DNA from: Streptomyces ardesiacus
GTDB lineage: Bacteria; Actinomycetota; Actinomycetes; Streptomycetales; Streptomycetaceae
Assembly: GCF_003112575.1 (NCBI RefSeq)
Contig: NZ_BEWC01000012.1
Location: 62,001-126,000 of the forward strand
Length of the DNA stretch: 64,000 nucleotides
Direction of reading: 5' to 3'
Positions 26,322 through 34,544 of this stretch are shown one piece after another (position 1 is the stretch's first letter; the number at the start of each line of letters is the position of its first letter). The notes under the pieces were generated by a model, which did no database searches, was not told the DNA's origin, and saw nothing but the letters and a program-made list of their open reading frames with translations. Made by a program: the position numbers and the translations under genes.

Positions 26322-26599
26322 CACGTCCTCTTGGGGGGTCAGTCCACGGGCCCGCATACATCACGGCGCTGTGTGCGTTTGGACACTCTCAGCGAGGGCC
26401 GCTACGAGCGTGACAACGGCGCCCGGACGGCTCTACCCCCTGACCGCCCTCGGAATTGGACGGGAAGTTGACGGTCTCCCTCGGCCCTTCCTCGGAATCT
26501 CCTCGGATCGGTAAGTACCGTCGGGATGGGGCAACTTGAAAAGGACGGCGATCTACCGTCGAGACAGTGACGTGCTAGGCGGATGGGATGGGAGGCACC

Positions 26600-27937
26600 A
26601 TGTTGTTCTTCCGGTTCAAGCTCGAGCAGCTCGGCATCCGGAGCGCCGACGAGTTTCTTCCGCCGTACAAGAAGGCGGCCGATCGGCTCGGCCTGGCGAA
26701 CGTGGAGCCTGCTCCGAAGACCTTCGAAGGCTGGTTCTACGACGGTCGTCGACCGCAGAAGGTCTTCCGGCCGGCCATCGTCGAAATGCTCGGCTACTCC
26801 ATCGACGACCTGTGGACCGAGGTCCCCCAGGGGGCCACACCCGACTTCGTTCCCCTGGTAGGCACGTCGCCCATTGCATCCCACGCCGAACCCGGCATGG
26901 ACCTGAGCGAGATGAAAAGGAGCGGCGCAATGGCCGTTCGACGTGCGAGGAACTACGTCCTCCAGGCAGACCGCGACCGACTGGGAGACAACACGCTCCC
27001 GCTGCTGCACGACCAGGTGGCCCAGTTGGTCGTCGAGTACCCGCGGGTGCCGCTGTCGGCGATCTGGGACAACCTGCTGGACGCCCAGGACCAGGTCATC
27101 TTCAACCTGGAGACCGGAAAGCACCGGCCTTCGCAGCTCAGCGACCTCAACTTCATGGCCGGCATTCTGTCGTTCCTCGTCGCGAAGGGCTTCAACGACA
27201 TGGAGGACCGGGAGCAGGCGCGGACGATGAGCCTGCTCGCTGCCGCCTTCGCCAAGGACGCGGAACACCCCGGGCTGATGGCCCTCGTCAACGGCCTGCA
27301 GTCCCTCATCGAGTACTGGGCGGACAGGCCCGGGGACGCCCTGTTCTATGCCCAGAAAGGCGCGGCGCTCTCCTCCCGTCTGAACGGGACGGTCGGCCTG
27401 TGGCTGCTCGGTCTGGAGGCGCGCGCTGCGGCCGTCATGGGCGACGAGGAGACGGTGCGAACCGCGAACCTGGCCGCGTTCGAGCGGCGGGAGTCCGTCG
27501 AGCTGGACGACCTGGACCAACTCGGCGGCCTGCTCACCTACTCTCCGGAGAAGCAGGCGTACTACGCCGTGGAAGCCGAGGCCCTCCTCGGCCATGGCAA
27601 CGCGGATCTCTCGGCGCAGGCAGAACAGGCCGTCCAGGGCTTCAGCGACCGCAAGAACCCCAACTGGGCGTTCGGCGACCTGGCCGGCGCCCAGTGCAAC
27701 CAGGCTCTCGTCCTCCTCCACAGCGGCGAAGTGGAAGGCGCTGCACAGGCCATCCGCCCCGTTCTGGAGCTGCCGCCCAACTTCCGGAACAACGGGATCG
27801 TCGTGTCCGCACAGCGAGTCCGGCACGCCCTGATGACCAGCAACGCCCGCACCGCGGCCACAGCCCGTGACCTGCGGGAGGAGATCGCAATTTACGCGCC
27901 CCGGCGGCCGGCACTGCCCGCGGGAACGCAGCGGTAG
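26600..27937 (+). CDS. Regulator-like protein with N-terminal DNA-binding-type domain and TPR-like helices
   Basis: A 445-residue protein. ATG 26600 has GGGAGG four to five bases upstream; ATG 26588 is in frame but would leave that site inside the gene. Residues about 20-75 (FEGWFYDGRRPQKVFRPAIVEMLGY, then SIDDLWTEVP) form an XRE-like module common in Streptomyces regulators. The rest is helical with TPR-like repeats. This architecture is frequently encoded opposite an RsbW-like kinase in Streptomyces, as here. A role in controlling the divergent operon is inferred from position. Confidence 0.7.
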   Translation: MLFFRFKLEQLGIRSADEFLPPYKKAADRLGLANVEPAPKTFEGWFYDGRRPQKVFRPAIVEMLGYSIDDLWTEVPQGATPDFVPLVGTSPIASHAEPGMDLSEMKRSGAMAVRRARNYVLQADRDRLGDNTLPLLHDQVAQLVVEYPRVPLSAIWDNLLDAQDQVIFNLETGKHRPSQLSDLNFMAGILSFLVAKGFNDMEDREQARTMSLLAAAFAKDAEHPGLMALVNGLQSLIEYWADRPGDALFYAQKGAALSSRLNGTVGLWLLGLEARAAAVMGDEETVRTANLAAFERRESVELDDLDQLGGLLTYSPEKQAYYAVEAEALLGHGNADLSAQAEQAVQGFSDRKNPNWAFGDLAGAQCNQALVLLHSGEVEGAAQAIRPVLELPPNFRNNGIVVSAQRVRHALMTSNARTAATARDLREEIAIYAPRRPALPAGTQR

Positions 27938-27947
27938 GGTGCCTGCC

Positions 27948-28496
27948 ATGTATCCGGTCGCCCGTTCGAGTCAGCGTCTGCGCCTCCGCGAACTCACCAT
28001 CGACGACGTCGGTGCAGTGTTCGCCATCTACGGCAGCCCCGAGGCAACAGAGCACCTGTCGTTCGAGCCACGCACCCGCGACCAGGTCGGGATGATCGTC
28101 GCCCGGTCGGTGGCCTCGGCCACGGCGGAGCCGCGCAGCGAGTACGCGCTTGCGGTCGTGGAGAAGGAAACGGACCAGGTCATCGGCTTCGGTCGCATCG
28201 CTCTGGACCCTCACCAACAGCGCGCGGCCACCTTCGGCTTCGCTCTCCGCCCGGATGCCTGGGGCGTCGGCTACGGAGTCGAGACCGTACGGCTGCTGCT
28301 GGGCCTCGGGTTCGAGGAGATCGGGCTACACCGGATCTGGGGTGGTCGCTCCCCGTTGAACGAGGGCTCGGCCAAGACCATGACGGCGGCCGGCATGACG
28401 GAGGAGGGCACCATCCGGGGCCACATCCAGAAGGCCGGACAGTGGCGAGACTCGGTCGTGCACTCGATGCTCGAAGAGGAGTGGACGACCGAGTAG
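27948..28496 (+). CDS. GNAT-family N-acetyltransferase
   Basis: A 182-residue acetyltransferase of the RimJ/ribosomal-protein type: start RLRLRELTIDDVGAVF, central VVEKETDQVIGFGRIAL, ATFGFALRPDAWGVGYGVETV with the acetyl-CoA loop near residue 105, and the end IGLHRIWGGRSPLNEGSAKTM. It moves an acetyl group from acetyl-CoA to an amine; substrate unknown. ATG 27948 is chosen because it begins the conserved fold; it follows the regulator by 10 bases and is probably cotranscribed. Nothing marks it as a resistance enzyme. Confidence 0.88.
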   Translation: MYPVARSSQRLRLRELTIDDVGAVFAIYGSPEATEHLSFEPRTRDQVGMIVARSVASATAEPRSEYALAVVEKETDQVIGFGRIALDPHQQRAATFGFALRPDAWGVGYGVETVRLLLGLGFEEIGLHRIWGGRSPLNEGSAKTMTAAGMTEEGTIRGHIQKAGQWRDSVVHSMLEEEWTTE

Positions 28497-28503
28497 GCAG
28501 GGA

Positions 28504-28535
28504 GGCATCCAGCGGGCTCCGGCCGCGCGGATGCC
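28504..28535. terminator. Hairpin between convergent genes
   Basis: GGCATCC (28504-28510) pairs with GGATGCC (28529-28535). It lies between the acetyltransferase stop and the lipoprotein stop, so it can serve both. Confidence 0.45.
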
Positions 28536-28548
28536 GTCTCCACGTCCA

Positions 28549-29034
28549 CTAGGCGATGGGGTGCTGGTCCAGCCAGTCAGACAGCTTGTGGGCGGAGCCG
28601 AGGACGTCGTCCCGATTGGTCGCCTCTGGCAGCGTGGCGGCTCCGGCCGGGGCGCCCTTGTCCTCACCCACCGCGATGCCCGTCTCCATGGTGTCGATCA
28701 GGGCGTACGCCTCGGTCCAGAAGTCGGCACCCACGGACTTCTCCGCGTTCATCGCCGCCCGCAGGTCCCGCGCCGGCGTCATGAGTGCCATCATCTGGTC
28801 CCAGCACGTGCCGGGCTCCTGCTCGAGGCATCCGCCGTCGGTGTCGAACGCGGTCACCGCGTCCTGGAACGTGGTGGTCGCTGCCTCCACGGTCACCGTC
28901 TTCGCCTTCGCGGCCGCGGTGGCGGACGGCTTCCCGCTGCCCTCGTCGTCCGAGCCGCTGCAGCCGCTCGCGGCCGCCACGGTCACGGCCAGGACCAGCG
29001 CGCCGACCGTCTTCCCCCAGGTGTGTCTCCCCAT
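28549..29034 (-). CDS. Secreted lipoprotein
   Basis: A 161-residue protein with a signal peptide and lipobox: basic start MGRHTWGK, hydrophobic ALVLAVTVAAA, then ASGC with the lipidated Cys near residue 25. The mature part is acidic with two further Cys (CLEQEPGTC) that could form a disulfide. It would be anchored to the outer face of the membrane. On plasmids and phages such lipoproteins may act in entry exclusion; this is a possibility only, supported by proximity to the transfer genes. Confidence 0.8.
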   Translation of the reverse strand: MGRHTWGKTVGALVLAVTVAAASGCSGSDDEGSGKPSATAAAKAKTVTVEAATTTFQDAVTAFDTDGGCLEQEPGTCWDQMMALMTPARDLRAAMNAEKSVGADFWTEAYALIDTMETGIAVGEDKGAPAGAATLPEATNRDDVLGSAHKLSDWLDQHPIA

Positions 29035-29121
29035 GACGCAGGATCATCCCACGGCGCCCGCCGCGGACACGCCAAGGGACCCGGCCGGCGGCCAGAGGGC
29101 CCTCCCCGAAGCGGGCGCGCG

Positions 29122-29454
29122 CTACGACTTCTTGCCCTCCTTGCGGCCGCTGACCAGGACACGCAGGCCCCAGGTGGCGACCGCGACGCACAGCGCGCAC
29201 AGGCCCGCGGCGATGAGCGTCGCGACGACGCTCGCGAGGACCAGGAGGCCGATGCTGGCCCCGGCGAAGCCGATCGCCATGTACCGGACCCATGGGTCGG
29301 ACTGCTTGATGACGATCTGCTGCACGGGCGCCTGGCCGTGGCCATGCGCGTGGCCGCAGGTGCAGCCGTGCTGCGCCTGGTACAGCTCGGCGGGCATGTG
29401 GGGCGCCATGGTGCCCGGGTAGACGTTCGTCGGTATTACAGGCTTGCGGGACAT
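29122..29454 (-). CDS. SpdB-like membrane protein of the transfer module
   Basis: A 110-residue protein with a His/Cys-rich N-terminus (HGCTCGHAHGHG) and two adjacent membrane segments (about residues 57-96). ATG 29454 lies inside the end of the translocase gene, an 18-base overlap. Small membrane proteins directly after the TraB translocase are called Spd in Streptomyces plasmids and help spread the plasmid between mycelial compartments. The assignment rests on position and topology; the metal-binding-like N-terminus is a distinguishing feature. Confidence 0.65.
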   Translation of the reverse strand: MSRKPVIPTNVYPGTMAPHMPAELYQAQHGCTCGHAHGHGQAPVQQIVIKQSDPWVRYMAIGFAGASIGLLVLASVVATLIAAGLCALCVAVATWGLRVLVSGRKEGKKS

Positions 29455-31427
29455 GCGGGGTTCTCCTCGGTGGTGGCGGGTGCTTCGGGGGTGGGAGTGT
29501 GCTGGGCGGCGGTGAGGACGTAGACGACGGCCCGGTCGCGCTTGCCGTCCTCCTCGACCCACCCCGCGGCAACCCACTGGGCCAGCCACGGCCCGATGCT
29601 CGTGTGGTGGTTGCAGATGCCGCGCTTGACCGCCTCGGGCTTCGTCAGGCCCTCGGGCCCGGCCTTCTCCAGGGCCTGCCACAGCGGCAACCGGTTGTCG
29701 GGGACGCGGGAACCGTCCGGGAACGTCGGCACGGGCCGGAGGTGCGGCCGGCCGCCGCGCGGGCCACCGCCACCGCCAGGCGGCGGGGTGGGAGGCTCCG
29801 GGTCGGGGTCCGGCTCGGGGTGCGGCCGTGCGGGCTCGGCGGGCACCTCGTCCTCGTAGCGGGCGTGGTCCTCGGAGACGACGACGATGTCCCCGTCCGT
29901 CACGTAGTAGCCGCGGCCCTCGCGGGGCTTCTCGTAGCGGCGGGACGAGACCATGACCTTGCCGGGCAGGTCGAGCCAGTCGAGGCGCCAGCCGCGGCCG
30001 TACGCGCCCCGCCCGAAGATCATGTTGATGGGCTCGGTCTCGAACACGGGCAGGCCGATGCGGGTGCTGTACTGCTGCCGGGCGTCGGTGCCCTTCCCGC
30101 CGAAGGCCTGCTCGCTGGGTGACTGCGTTGCCGCGATCACGCGGATACCCATGGCGCGGGCCACCTGGTTGATGGTGACCAGCTCGGAGGCGACGTCCGG
30201 GGCCTGGCGCAGGAGTTCGGCAAGCTCGTCGACGACGAGAATCCAGTACGGGCCGTGCTCGCTCGTCCACTTCCGGACCGGCTCACCGTTCGGGCCGCGG
30301 AGGCCGGAGAGGTACTTGCCGCGGCGGATCATCTCCGCCTTCACCATGGTGAGGACCTGGCGGGCGCCGTCGGCGTCGTCGGCCAGGGCGAGCATGTTGC
30401 GGCGCCACGGGCCCAGCTCGAGCGCGCCGGGCTTCATGTCGATGCCCAGGATCTCGGCGTCATCACAGGCGACGAGGTTGCCGATCACGCAGTTGATGAC
30501 GCCGGACTTGCCCATGTCCGTGCCGCCCGCGATCAGGACGTGCCCGGCCACGAGGTCGATGAAGACCTCCGTGTCGTCGGGGTAGACGCCGATGGGCAGC
30601 GCCTGTTCCACGGAGGTGATGGCCGGCCCCGGCCAGGCGATCGTCTCGGCGAGGGGGTCGTGCGTCTGCATGCGGACGATGAGCTGGTTGGCCTGTGCGC
30701 CGACGGCCAGGCGCAGCTTGCCGGGGAGGTCGAGGTTCGCCTCGAGCTGAGTCTGCTTGGTGATGACGGCGGCGGCGGAGGTGTTCTTGCCGGGCGGGAG
30801 CGTCACCGCGGCGTGCCATCCGGTGTCGGTGAACACGATGCGGGAGACGTCCTGAGCGGGGACGCCGAGGGCGACGAGGGCGCGCCGCAGGGCGGTCTCC
30901 TCGGCGCTGTCGCCGGTCACGCCGGGCTGGGAGATGTTGACGCCCATCCCGTCGGGCAGGGCCCCGTTCTTGGCGGCCTTGATCTGCAGGGTGATCCGCT
31001 CGTGCCGGGTCTTGATGAGCCACGGGACGTAGACGCCGTACGAGGCGATCGTGACGACGCCGCCCGCGATGAGGGACGGGACGGACGGGCCGGTCATCGC
31101 GCCGACCGCGGTGTTCACCAGGGCGCCGGTCGAGGCGACGCCGAGGGAGGCGGCGGGGGCGTTTTTGAACTTGAGCCCCCCATAGGTCAGCGCGCCCGTG
31201 GCCGCCAGGCCGAGACCGTACCCGGCCCAGCCCTCCACGCCGACACCGAAGGCGTGGTGCAGCCATCCCAGGCACGTCATGCCGGCGGAGGCCGCGGCGG
31301 GGATCAGCTCGTACCGGAGGCGGCCGCACAAGCGGCACACGGTGCCGAGAGCCTGCCGAGCACGATTTTCGGCGGGACCGTTCTCGGCGGGTGAGGTGAG
31401 GTGATCGGGCTCCGTGGGGCGAAACAC
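29436..31427 (-). CDS. traB: TraB/FtsK-type DNA translocase
   Basis: A 663-residue membrane ATPase. Four hydrophobic segments occupy residues about 40-140. The motor has Walker A AGGTDMGKSG (about residue 310) and Walker B YWILVVDELAEL (about 405), then the FtsK-like VTINQVARAMGIRVIAATQSP. The C-terminus, after a Pro/Gly linker, is a winged-helix-like domain (QALEKAGPEGLTKPEAVKRG). In Streptomyces plasmids one TraB hexamer moves double-stranded DNA between hyphae by recognising short repeats through this domain. GTG 31427 follows GAGGTGAGG and an 18-residue leader peptide. An inverted repeat covers the start. Confidence 0.88.
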   Translation of the reverse strand: MFRPTEPDHLTSPAENGPAENRARQALGTVCRLCGRLRYELIPAAASAGMTCLGWLHHAFGVGVEGWAGYGLGLAATGALTYGGLKFKNAPAASLGVASTGALVNTAVGAMTGPSVPSLIAGGVVTIASYGVYVPWLIKTRHERITLQIKAAKNGALPDGMGVNISQPGVTGDSAEETALRRALVALGVPAQDVSRIVFTDTGWHAAVTLPPGKNTSAAAVITKQTQLEANLDLPGKLRLAVGAQANQLIVRMQTHDPLAETIAWPGPAITSVEQALPIGVYPDDTEVFIDLVAGHVLIAGGTDMGKSGVINCVIGNLVACDDAEILGIDMKPGALELGPWRRNMLALADDADGARQVLTMVKAEMIRRGKYLSGLRGPNGEPVRKWTSEHGPYWILVVDELAELLRQAPDVASELVTINQVARAMGIRVIAATQSPSEQAFGGKGTDARQQYSTRIGLPVFETEPINMIFGRGAYGRGWRLDWLDLPGKVMVSSRRYEKPREGRGYYVTDGDIVVVSEDHARYEDEVPAEPARPHPEPDPDPEPPTPPPGGGGGPRGGRPHLRPVPTFPDGSRVPDNRLPLWQALEKAGPEGLTKPEAVKRGICNHHTSIGPWLAQWVAAGWVEEDGKRDRAVVYVLTAAQHTPTPEAPATTEENPACPASL

Positions 31428-31440
31428 GTCACCTCACCTC
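31393..31440. promoter_or_regulatory. Inverted repeat over the traB start
   Basis: GAGGTGAGGTGA (31393-31404) and TCACCTCACCTC (31429-31440) pair perfectly around 24 bases that include the GTG start and its ribosome site. It could bind a repressor or fold in the mRNA to block translation. Very similar arms recur at 52218 and 54742. Confidence 0.5.
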
Positions 31441-31490
31441 GACCAGGTGAGGACGGGCAGACGGCTGTGGGCTTGCAGGCGCGAGGGCAT
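31434..31490 (-). CDS. Possible 18-aa leader peptide before traB
   Basis: ATG 31490 has GAAGGAA six bases upstream and encodes MPSRLQAHSRLPVLTWSR, ending at 31434, seven bases before the traB GTG. The stop lies inside the traB ribosome site. A ribosome ending here would unfold the inverted repeat over the traB start, so translational coupling is likely. It is preceded by the first covarying hairpin. Confidence 0.4.
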   Translation of the reverse strand: MPSRLQAHSRLPVLTWSR

Positions 31491-31513
31491 CGCGTGTTCC
31501 TTCGTTCGGGACT

Positions 31514-31533
31514 TCGGCGGTGCTCTCCGCCGA
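31514..31533 (-). ncRNA. Covarying mRNA hairpin, copy 1 (upstream of traB)
   Basis: On the minus strand the stem TCGGC/GCCGA encloses the loop GGAGAGCACC, followed by AGTCCCGAACGAAGGAA, which contains a ribosome site. The same loop and AGTCCC tail occur in two other 5' regions with different stems. Confidence 0.55.
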
Positions 31534-31584
31534 GGGTCTGGCCGTTGGGCCAGGGTGTTCAGTTAGTGCGGGGTGCGGCTGCGG

Positions 31585-31842
31585 CTACTTCGGAGTGTTC
31601 AGGTCGGTGGCCAGCAGCTCTCGTTCCTCGGTCTTGTCCCACCAGGCGTATGACCACTCGTGCCGGACGGTCATCTTGTTCGCCCAGGGGAAGACCTGGC
31701 CAGCGACGCTCTGCACCGCGGCGACCAGGGCCTCGACGGCGCTGAAGCGGCGCTGGTTGCGGATGTTGACGCCCAATCCGCGCGGTACGTGGAACTCGAA
31801 GGTCAGTCTCAGGACGCGCGGTGCGTCGTTGTCACTCGGCAT
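31585..31842 (-). CDS. Small hypothetical protein upstream of traB
   Basis: An 85-residue protein of unknown function with an alternating beta-like first half (VLRLTFEFHVPRG) and a Trp-rich centre (WANKMTVRHEWSYAWW). It reads like a small alpha/beta domain. It lies 95 bases before the traB leader and is divergent from the secreted protein gene; a role in transfer control is possible by position only. Confidence 0.6.
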   Translation of the reverse strand: MPSDNDAPRVLRLTFEFHVPRGLGVNIRNQRRFSAVEALVAAVQSVAGQVFPWANKMTVRHEWSYAWWDKTEERELLATDLNTPK

Positions 31843-32051
31843 AGGTCCCCCTCATAGAGATCAGCAGCCCTCATTGTGCCGACCTTTCGCGGAGATTGAA
31901 AGTTCTCGCCGAGATTAGCCAGTGTCGGTGAGAGCGCTCCCGGTTCCTGCCTGTCAACGCAGCGGAAGTTCCGTCACCTGCCCGCGCGATACCGCTGCTG
32001 AAGATCCCCGGAAAGGATGAGATGAAGTGCACTACTCCGAAAGAGGTGTAA

Positions 32052-32462
32052 ATGACCAGTTCTCGCGCTACGGCGCAGCGCGTAAAGCGCATCGCCATCG
32101 CCACAGGCTGCGCTGCCGCCCTTGCCGTCACCCAAGCCGCCCAAGCCCATGCGGCCAGCCGCACAGTCAGCTTCAACTACCAGCACCTGTGGCTCACTCC
32201 TGAGTTCAAGACCGGCGGCGGACCCATCCACTTCACCGTCAAGACCTGCAACCGGACTAGCCAGAGCATGACAGTGCTGCTGCGACGCACCGATGGCTTC
32301 AACTACGACATCGGCAGCAGCACGATCAAGTGCCGGGCGGGGCAGCGGGCCGTCTTCGACGTGGGCAGCAACCCCGCAGGGACCTACGAGTTCGAGCTTG
32401 GCAAGCTTGACGATGGCAAGTACCTCAAGGGCACGGGCACCTACTCCTTCACCGCGAAATAG
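32052..32462 (+). CDS. Small secreted protein
   Basis: A 136-residue protein with a Sec signal peptide: basic start RATAQRVKR, hydrophobic IAIATGCAAALAVTQA, and a cleavage site near AQAHAAS (about residue 35). The mature 100 residues are beta-type with two Cys (KTCNRTS and TIKCRAG) suited to one disulfide. GAAAGAGGTG lies five bases before the ATG. No enzyme motif is seen. Its 3' end overlaps the convergent minus-strand gene by 22 bp. Confidence 0.8.
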   Translation: MTSSRATAQRVKRIAIATGCAAALAVTQAAQAHAASRTVSFNYQHLWLTPEFKTGGGPIHFTVKTCNRTSQSMTVLLRRTDGFNYDIGSSTIKCRAGQRAVFDVGSNPAGTYEFELGKLDDGKYLKGTGTYSFTAK

Positions 32463-32668
32463 CCAGTTGGTTCACCGCCGTTCTCCGGGGGGAACGACAG
32501 CTCCAGCTTCACCAGGTCGGGGTGTCGATCGGACGGGCCGATCGCGTCGACTTGGCAGTGCAGCGTGACCGTGGTCCACCCGTCGAGGGAGAGCGTGTTG
32601 GGCAGCTCCGCCCTCGTCAGGTTGGGCAGTTCACGGGTGGTGATCTCGCGGTTCCCGGGCTGGTTCAC
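32441..32668 (-). CDS. Small protein at the end of the zinc-motif operon
   Basis: A 75-residue protein starting at GTG 32668, overlapping the phosphatase stop as GTGA. It has a regular beta pattern (LDGWTTVTLHCQVDAIG, then LVKLELSFPP). Function unknown. It is the last of eight genes that follow one another with 4-bp overlaps, so its product is coupled to the others. Its end overlaps the secreted-protein gene on the opposite strand. Confidence 0.68.
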   Translation of the reverse strand: MNQPGNREITTRELPNLTRAELPNTLSLDGWTTVTLHCQVDAIGPSDRHPDLVKLELSFPPENGGEPTGYFAVKE

Positions 32669-33123
32669 TGCTCGTCGACCCATCCGGGAACGACTTCGAC
32701 AGGGATGCCCTCTTCGTGCCACAGGCGGATGACGTTCGGGTTGTCGTCCCACGCGCGCCGGACGTTGTACTGCCGGCGCACGGAGCGCAGCAGTTCCCGC
32801 TTGATGACGTAGTCCGGCCGGTAGTCGCCGCGGCCGCGCATCCAGAGTCCGTCGGACGGCACGTCGTGCACGGCGAGCCACATGGACGTCAGCCGCTCCC
32901 AACGCCGGTCGCGGCCGGTCATGATGAGCACGGCCCGGCCCCTGGCGTGGGCGGCGCGGGCGGCGTCGACGACGTGCTGGTGCGGCGGGCACGAGGCACT
33001 GGCCCGGTGGAACGCGGTGAACCCGCCGGGGCCCTTGATCAGGTGCCGGACGCCGGAGACGTCGACGAGCGTCCCGTCGACGTCGAAGATCTCGGCGTCC
33101 CGCAGGTCTACGGCCGTGGTCAC
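32665..33123 (-). CDS. HAD-family phosphatase
   Basis: A 152-residue HAD hydrolase. Motif I is FDVDGTLVDVSG (about residues 11-22), motif II VLIMTGRDRRWERL (about 68-81), a Lys near YVIKRELL, and the acidic motif AWDDNPNVI (about 125-133). The layout resembles the phosphatase half of polynucleotide kinase-phosphatases, which removes 3'-phosphates from nucleic-acid ends; the substrate here is not certain. GTG 33123 overlaps the previous stop and has GAGGAGG just upstream. Confidence 0.85.
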   Translation of the reverse strand: MTTAVDLRDAEIFDVDGTLVDVSGVRHLIKGPGGFTAFHRASASCPPHQHVVDAARAAHARGRAVLIMTGRDRRWERLTSMWLAVHDVPSDGLWMRGRGDYRPDYVIKRELLRSVRRQYNVRRAWDDNPNVIRLWHEEGIPVEVVPGWVDEQ

Positions 33124-33383
33124 CACGCCTCCTCGTTGAAGGTGCGGATGATCTCCGCGGCCTTGGCCTTGCAGTCGTGGCAGGCGGGGCCTCGGCCGGT
33201 CCCGCAGATCACGGCGGCGAGGCCGTCGACGGTGCCCGTGGCGGCGATGGCGAGGAACGCCTTGCCCTTCCCTCGGTGGTTGTCGCACGCCCGGGTCTTT
33301 CCGGGGCGTTGGCCACACGCGATCAGGGCGAGGCGCTGCTCGAGGTCGGTGGTGTCGCCGACGGGGGCGAGGGTGGGGCTCAT
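33120..33383 (-). CDS. Small Cys-rich protein (zinc-binding type)
   Basis: An 87-residue protein with two putative metal sites: ALIACGQRPGKTRACDNHRGKG and VICGTGRGPACHDCKAKA. Small proteins of this kind, with Cys pairs around a basic segment, are common in Streptomyces mobile elements and probably bind DNA or RNA. ATG 33383 and the end both form 4-bp overlaps with neighbours. Confidence 0.68.
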   Translation of the reverse strand: MSPTLAPVGDTTDLEQRLALIACGQRPGKTRACDNHRGKGKAFLAIAATGTVDGLAAVICGTGRGPACHDCKAKAAEIIRTFNEEAW

Positions 33384-34045
33384 CGGTTGCAGTCCTTCGG
33401 GGCACGCGACTTGTGGTGGGCGATGGTCTTGAGGTCGCTGCCGACCTGCTCGTACGCGGTCATTTCCTGGCACGCGGTGCAGCGGTAGGCGATGTAGCGG
33501 CGCAGCGGGTCGGTCCGGGACATGGAGTTGCCCTGGCGGCCGCCGGCCATCTCGCCGGGCCCTCGGTCTCCGCACCACTCGCATGACGGGTCGTGGTGAG
33601 TGATGACGGGGGCGGTGGTCCAGCGGGACCAGGTGATCGGGCGGCCGCCGTGCTCGGCGGGCAGGGGGGCCTCGGCGTACGTCACCGGGTCCGGGACGGC
33701 CCGCAGGTGGCGGCCGCGGTCGTCCGGGGCCGGTGCGGGCTCGGGCAGGGCCTCGGTGATGCCGGCGGGGACGAGGCGCGGTGCCTCGGGCTCCGGCTCT
33801 CCGCGGAGGGAGCGCAGGCAGGCCGGGCAGATGCTCGACGCGGTGACCGGGCCGTCCCACGGCCGTACGCCGGGGGCGTGTTCGGGGTCCGGTGCGCACT
33901 CCAGCGCCACGGTGAACATCGGCCCGGCCGGGGCCGTGATGCCCTCGGCGCCGATGTGCAGGACAGGCCGGCCTGCGGCGCGCACGACCAGGCGGCCGTC
34001 CCACTCGGGCGGGGCGGCCGGGGCCTCGACGGCAAGGGCGGTCAC
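33380..34045 (-). CDS. Protein with three Cys-pair motifs
   Basis: A 221-residue protein. Cys pairs occur as SICPACLRSL (about 72-81), CEWCGDRG (about 158-165) and RCTACQEMTAY (about 193-203), suggesting two or three small zinc folds, separated by a Pro-rich linker. The N-terminal part is a short beta domain. GTG 34045 overlaps the upstream stop. No named family is recognised. Confidence 0.7.
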   Translation of the reverse strand: MTALAVEAPAAPPEWDGRLVVRAAGRPVLHIGAEGITAPAGPMFTVALECAPDPEHAPGVRPWDGPVTASSICPACLRSLRGEPEPEAPRLVPAGITEALPEPAPAPDDRGRHLRAVPDPVTYAEAPLPAEHGGRPITWSRWTTAPVITHHDPSCEWCGDRGPGEMAGGRQGNSMSRTDPLRRYIAYRCTACQEMTAYEQVGSDLKTIAHHKSRAPKDCNR

Positions 34046-34305
34046 GAGTGCTCACCCAGCTCGGCGAGCTGGAGGGCACCGGCGACGTTGGCCCACATGT
34101 TCGCCATCTCGGCTGCCTTCTTCCGGGCGCCTTCCCAGTCTTGCGAGGCTTCGGCGAGTACCGCGGCGGTGCTCTGTTGGCCGCGGTGGGCACCGGCTTC
34201 CTTGCTCTCGCCGTGGAACTGCTCGGCGGTGTCGTAGGCCATCTCCGCGCGGTGTGCCCACTCAGCGGCCTTCCGAGCGGCTTCGGCCGCGGTGGTGTCG
34301 CTCAT
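34042..34305 (-). CDS. Small all-helical protein
   Basis: An 87-residue, Ala- and Glu-rich protein that is helical from end to end (AARKAAEWAHRAEMAYDTAEQ, continued at lower regularity). It may form a coiled coil or a bundle. Function unknown. Both ends overlap neighbours by 4 bp. Confidence 0.68.
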   Translation of the reverse strand: MSDTTAAEAARKAAEWAHRAEMAYDTAEQFHGESKEAGAHRGQQSTAAVLAEASQDWEGARKKAAEMANMWANVAGALQLAELGEHS

Positions 34306-34544
34306 CGGGCACGCGCCACGAGGAGGGGCACGAGGCCGGCGGTCTGGGGGTTCTTCCGGTACGCGTTCCGACGGGCGGCGTGCACGTTGCGCCGGGCGAG
34401 GCAGAGCACGCCGGCCGGGACGTGGCACTCGGGGCACGGCACGGAGTAGGCGCCCTGCCGGAAGCGGGCCGCGGTCGCATGCGCGGCATCGTGCGCGGCG
34501 TCGGCGGCCGGGGAGGGGATGACGGCGGTAAGGAGGGGTATCAC
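34302..34544 (-). CDS. Small zinc-finger protein (CPxC...GxxC type)
   Basis: An 80-residue protein with CPECHVPAGVLC (about 38-49) followed by HAARRNAYRK. The pattern CPxCxxxxGxxC with a later His/Arg-rich helix is a zinc-finger module found in many actinophage proteins, and it recurs in the gene at 44038. Probable nucleic-acid binding. GTG 34544 overlaps the upstream stop. Confidence 0.72.
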   Translation of the reverse strand: MIPLLTAVIPSPAADAAHDAAHATAARFRQGAYSVPCPECHVPAGVLCLARRNVHAARRNAYRKNPQTAGLVPLLVARAR

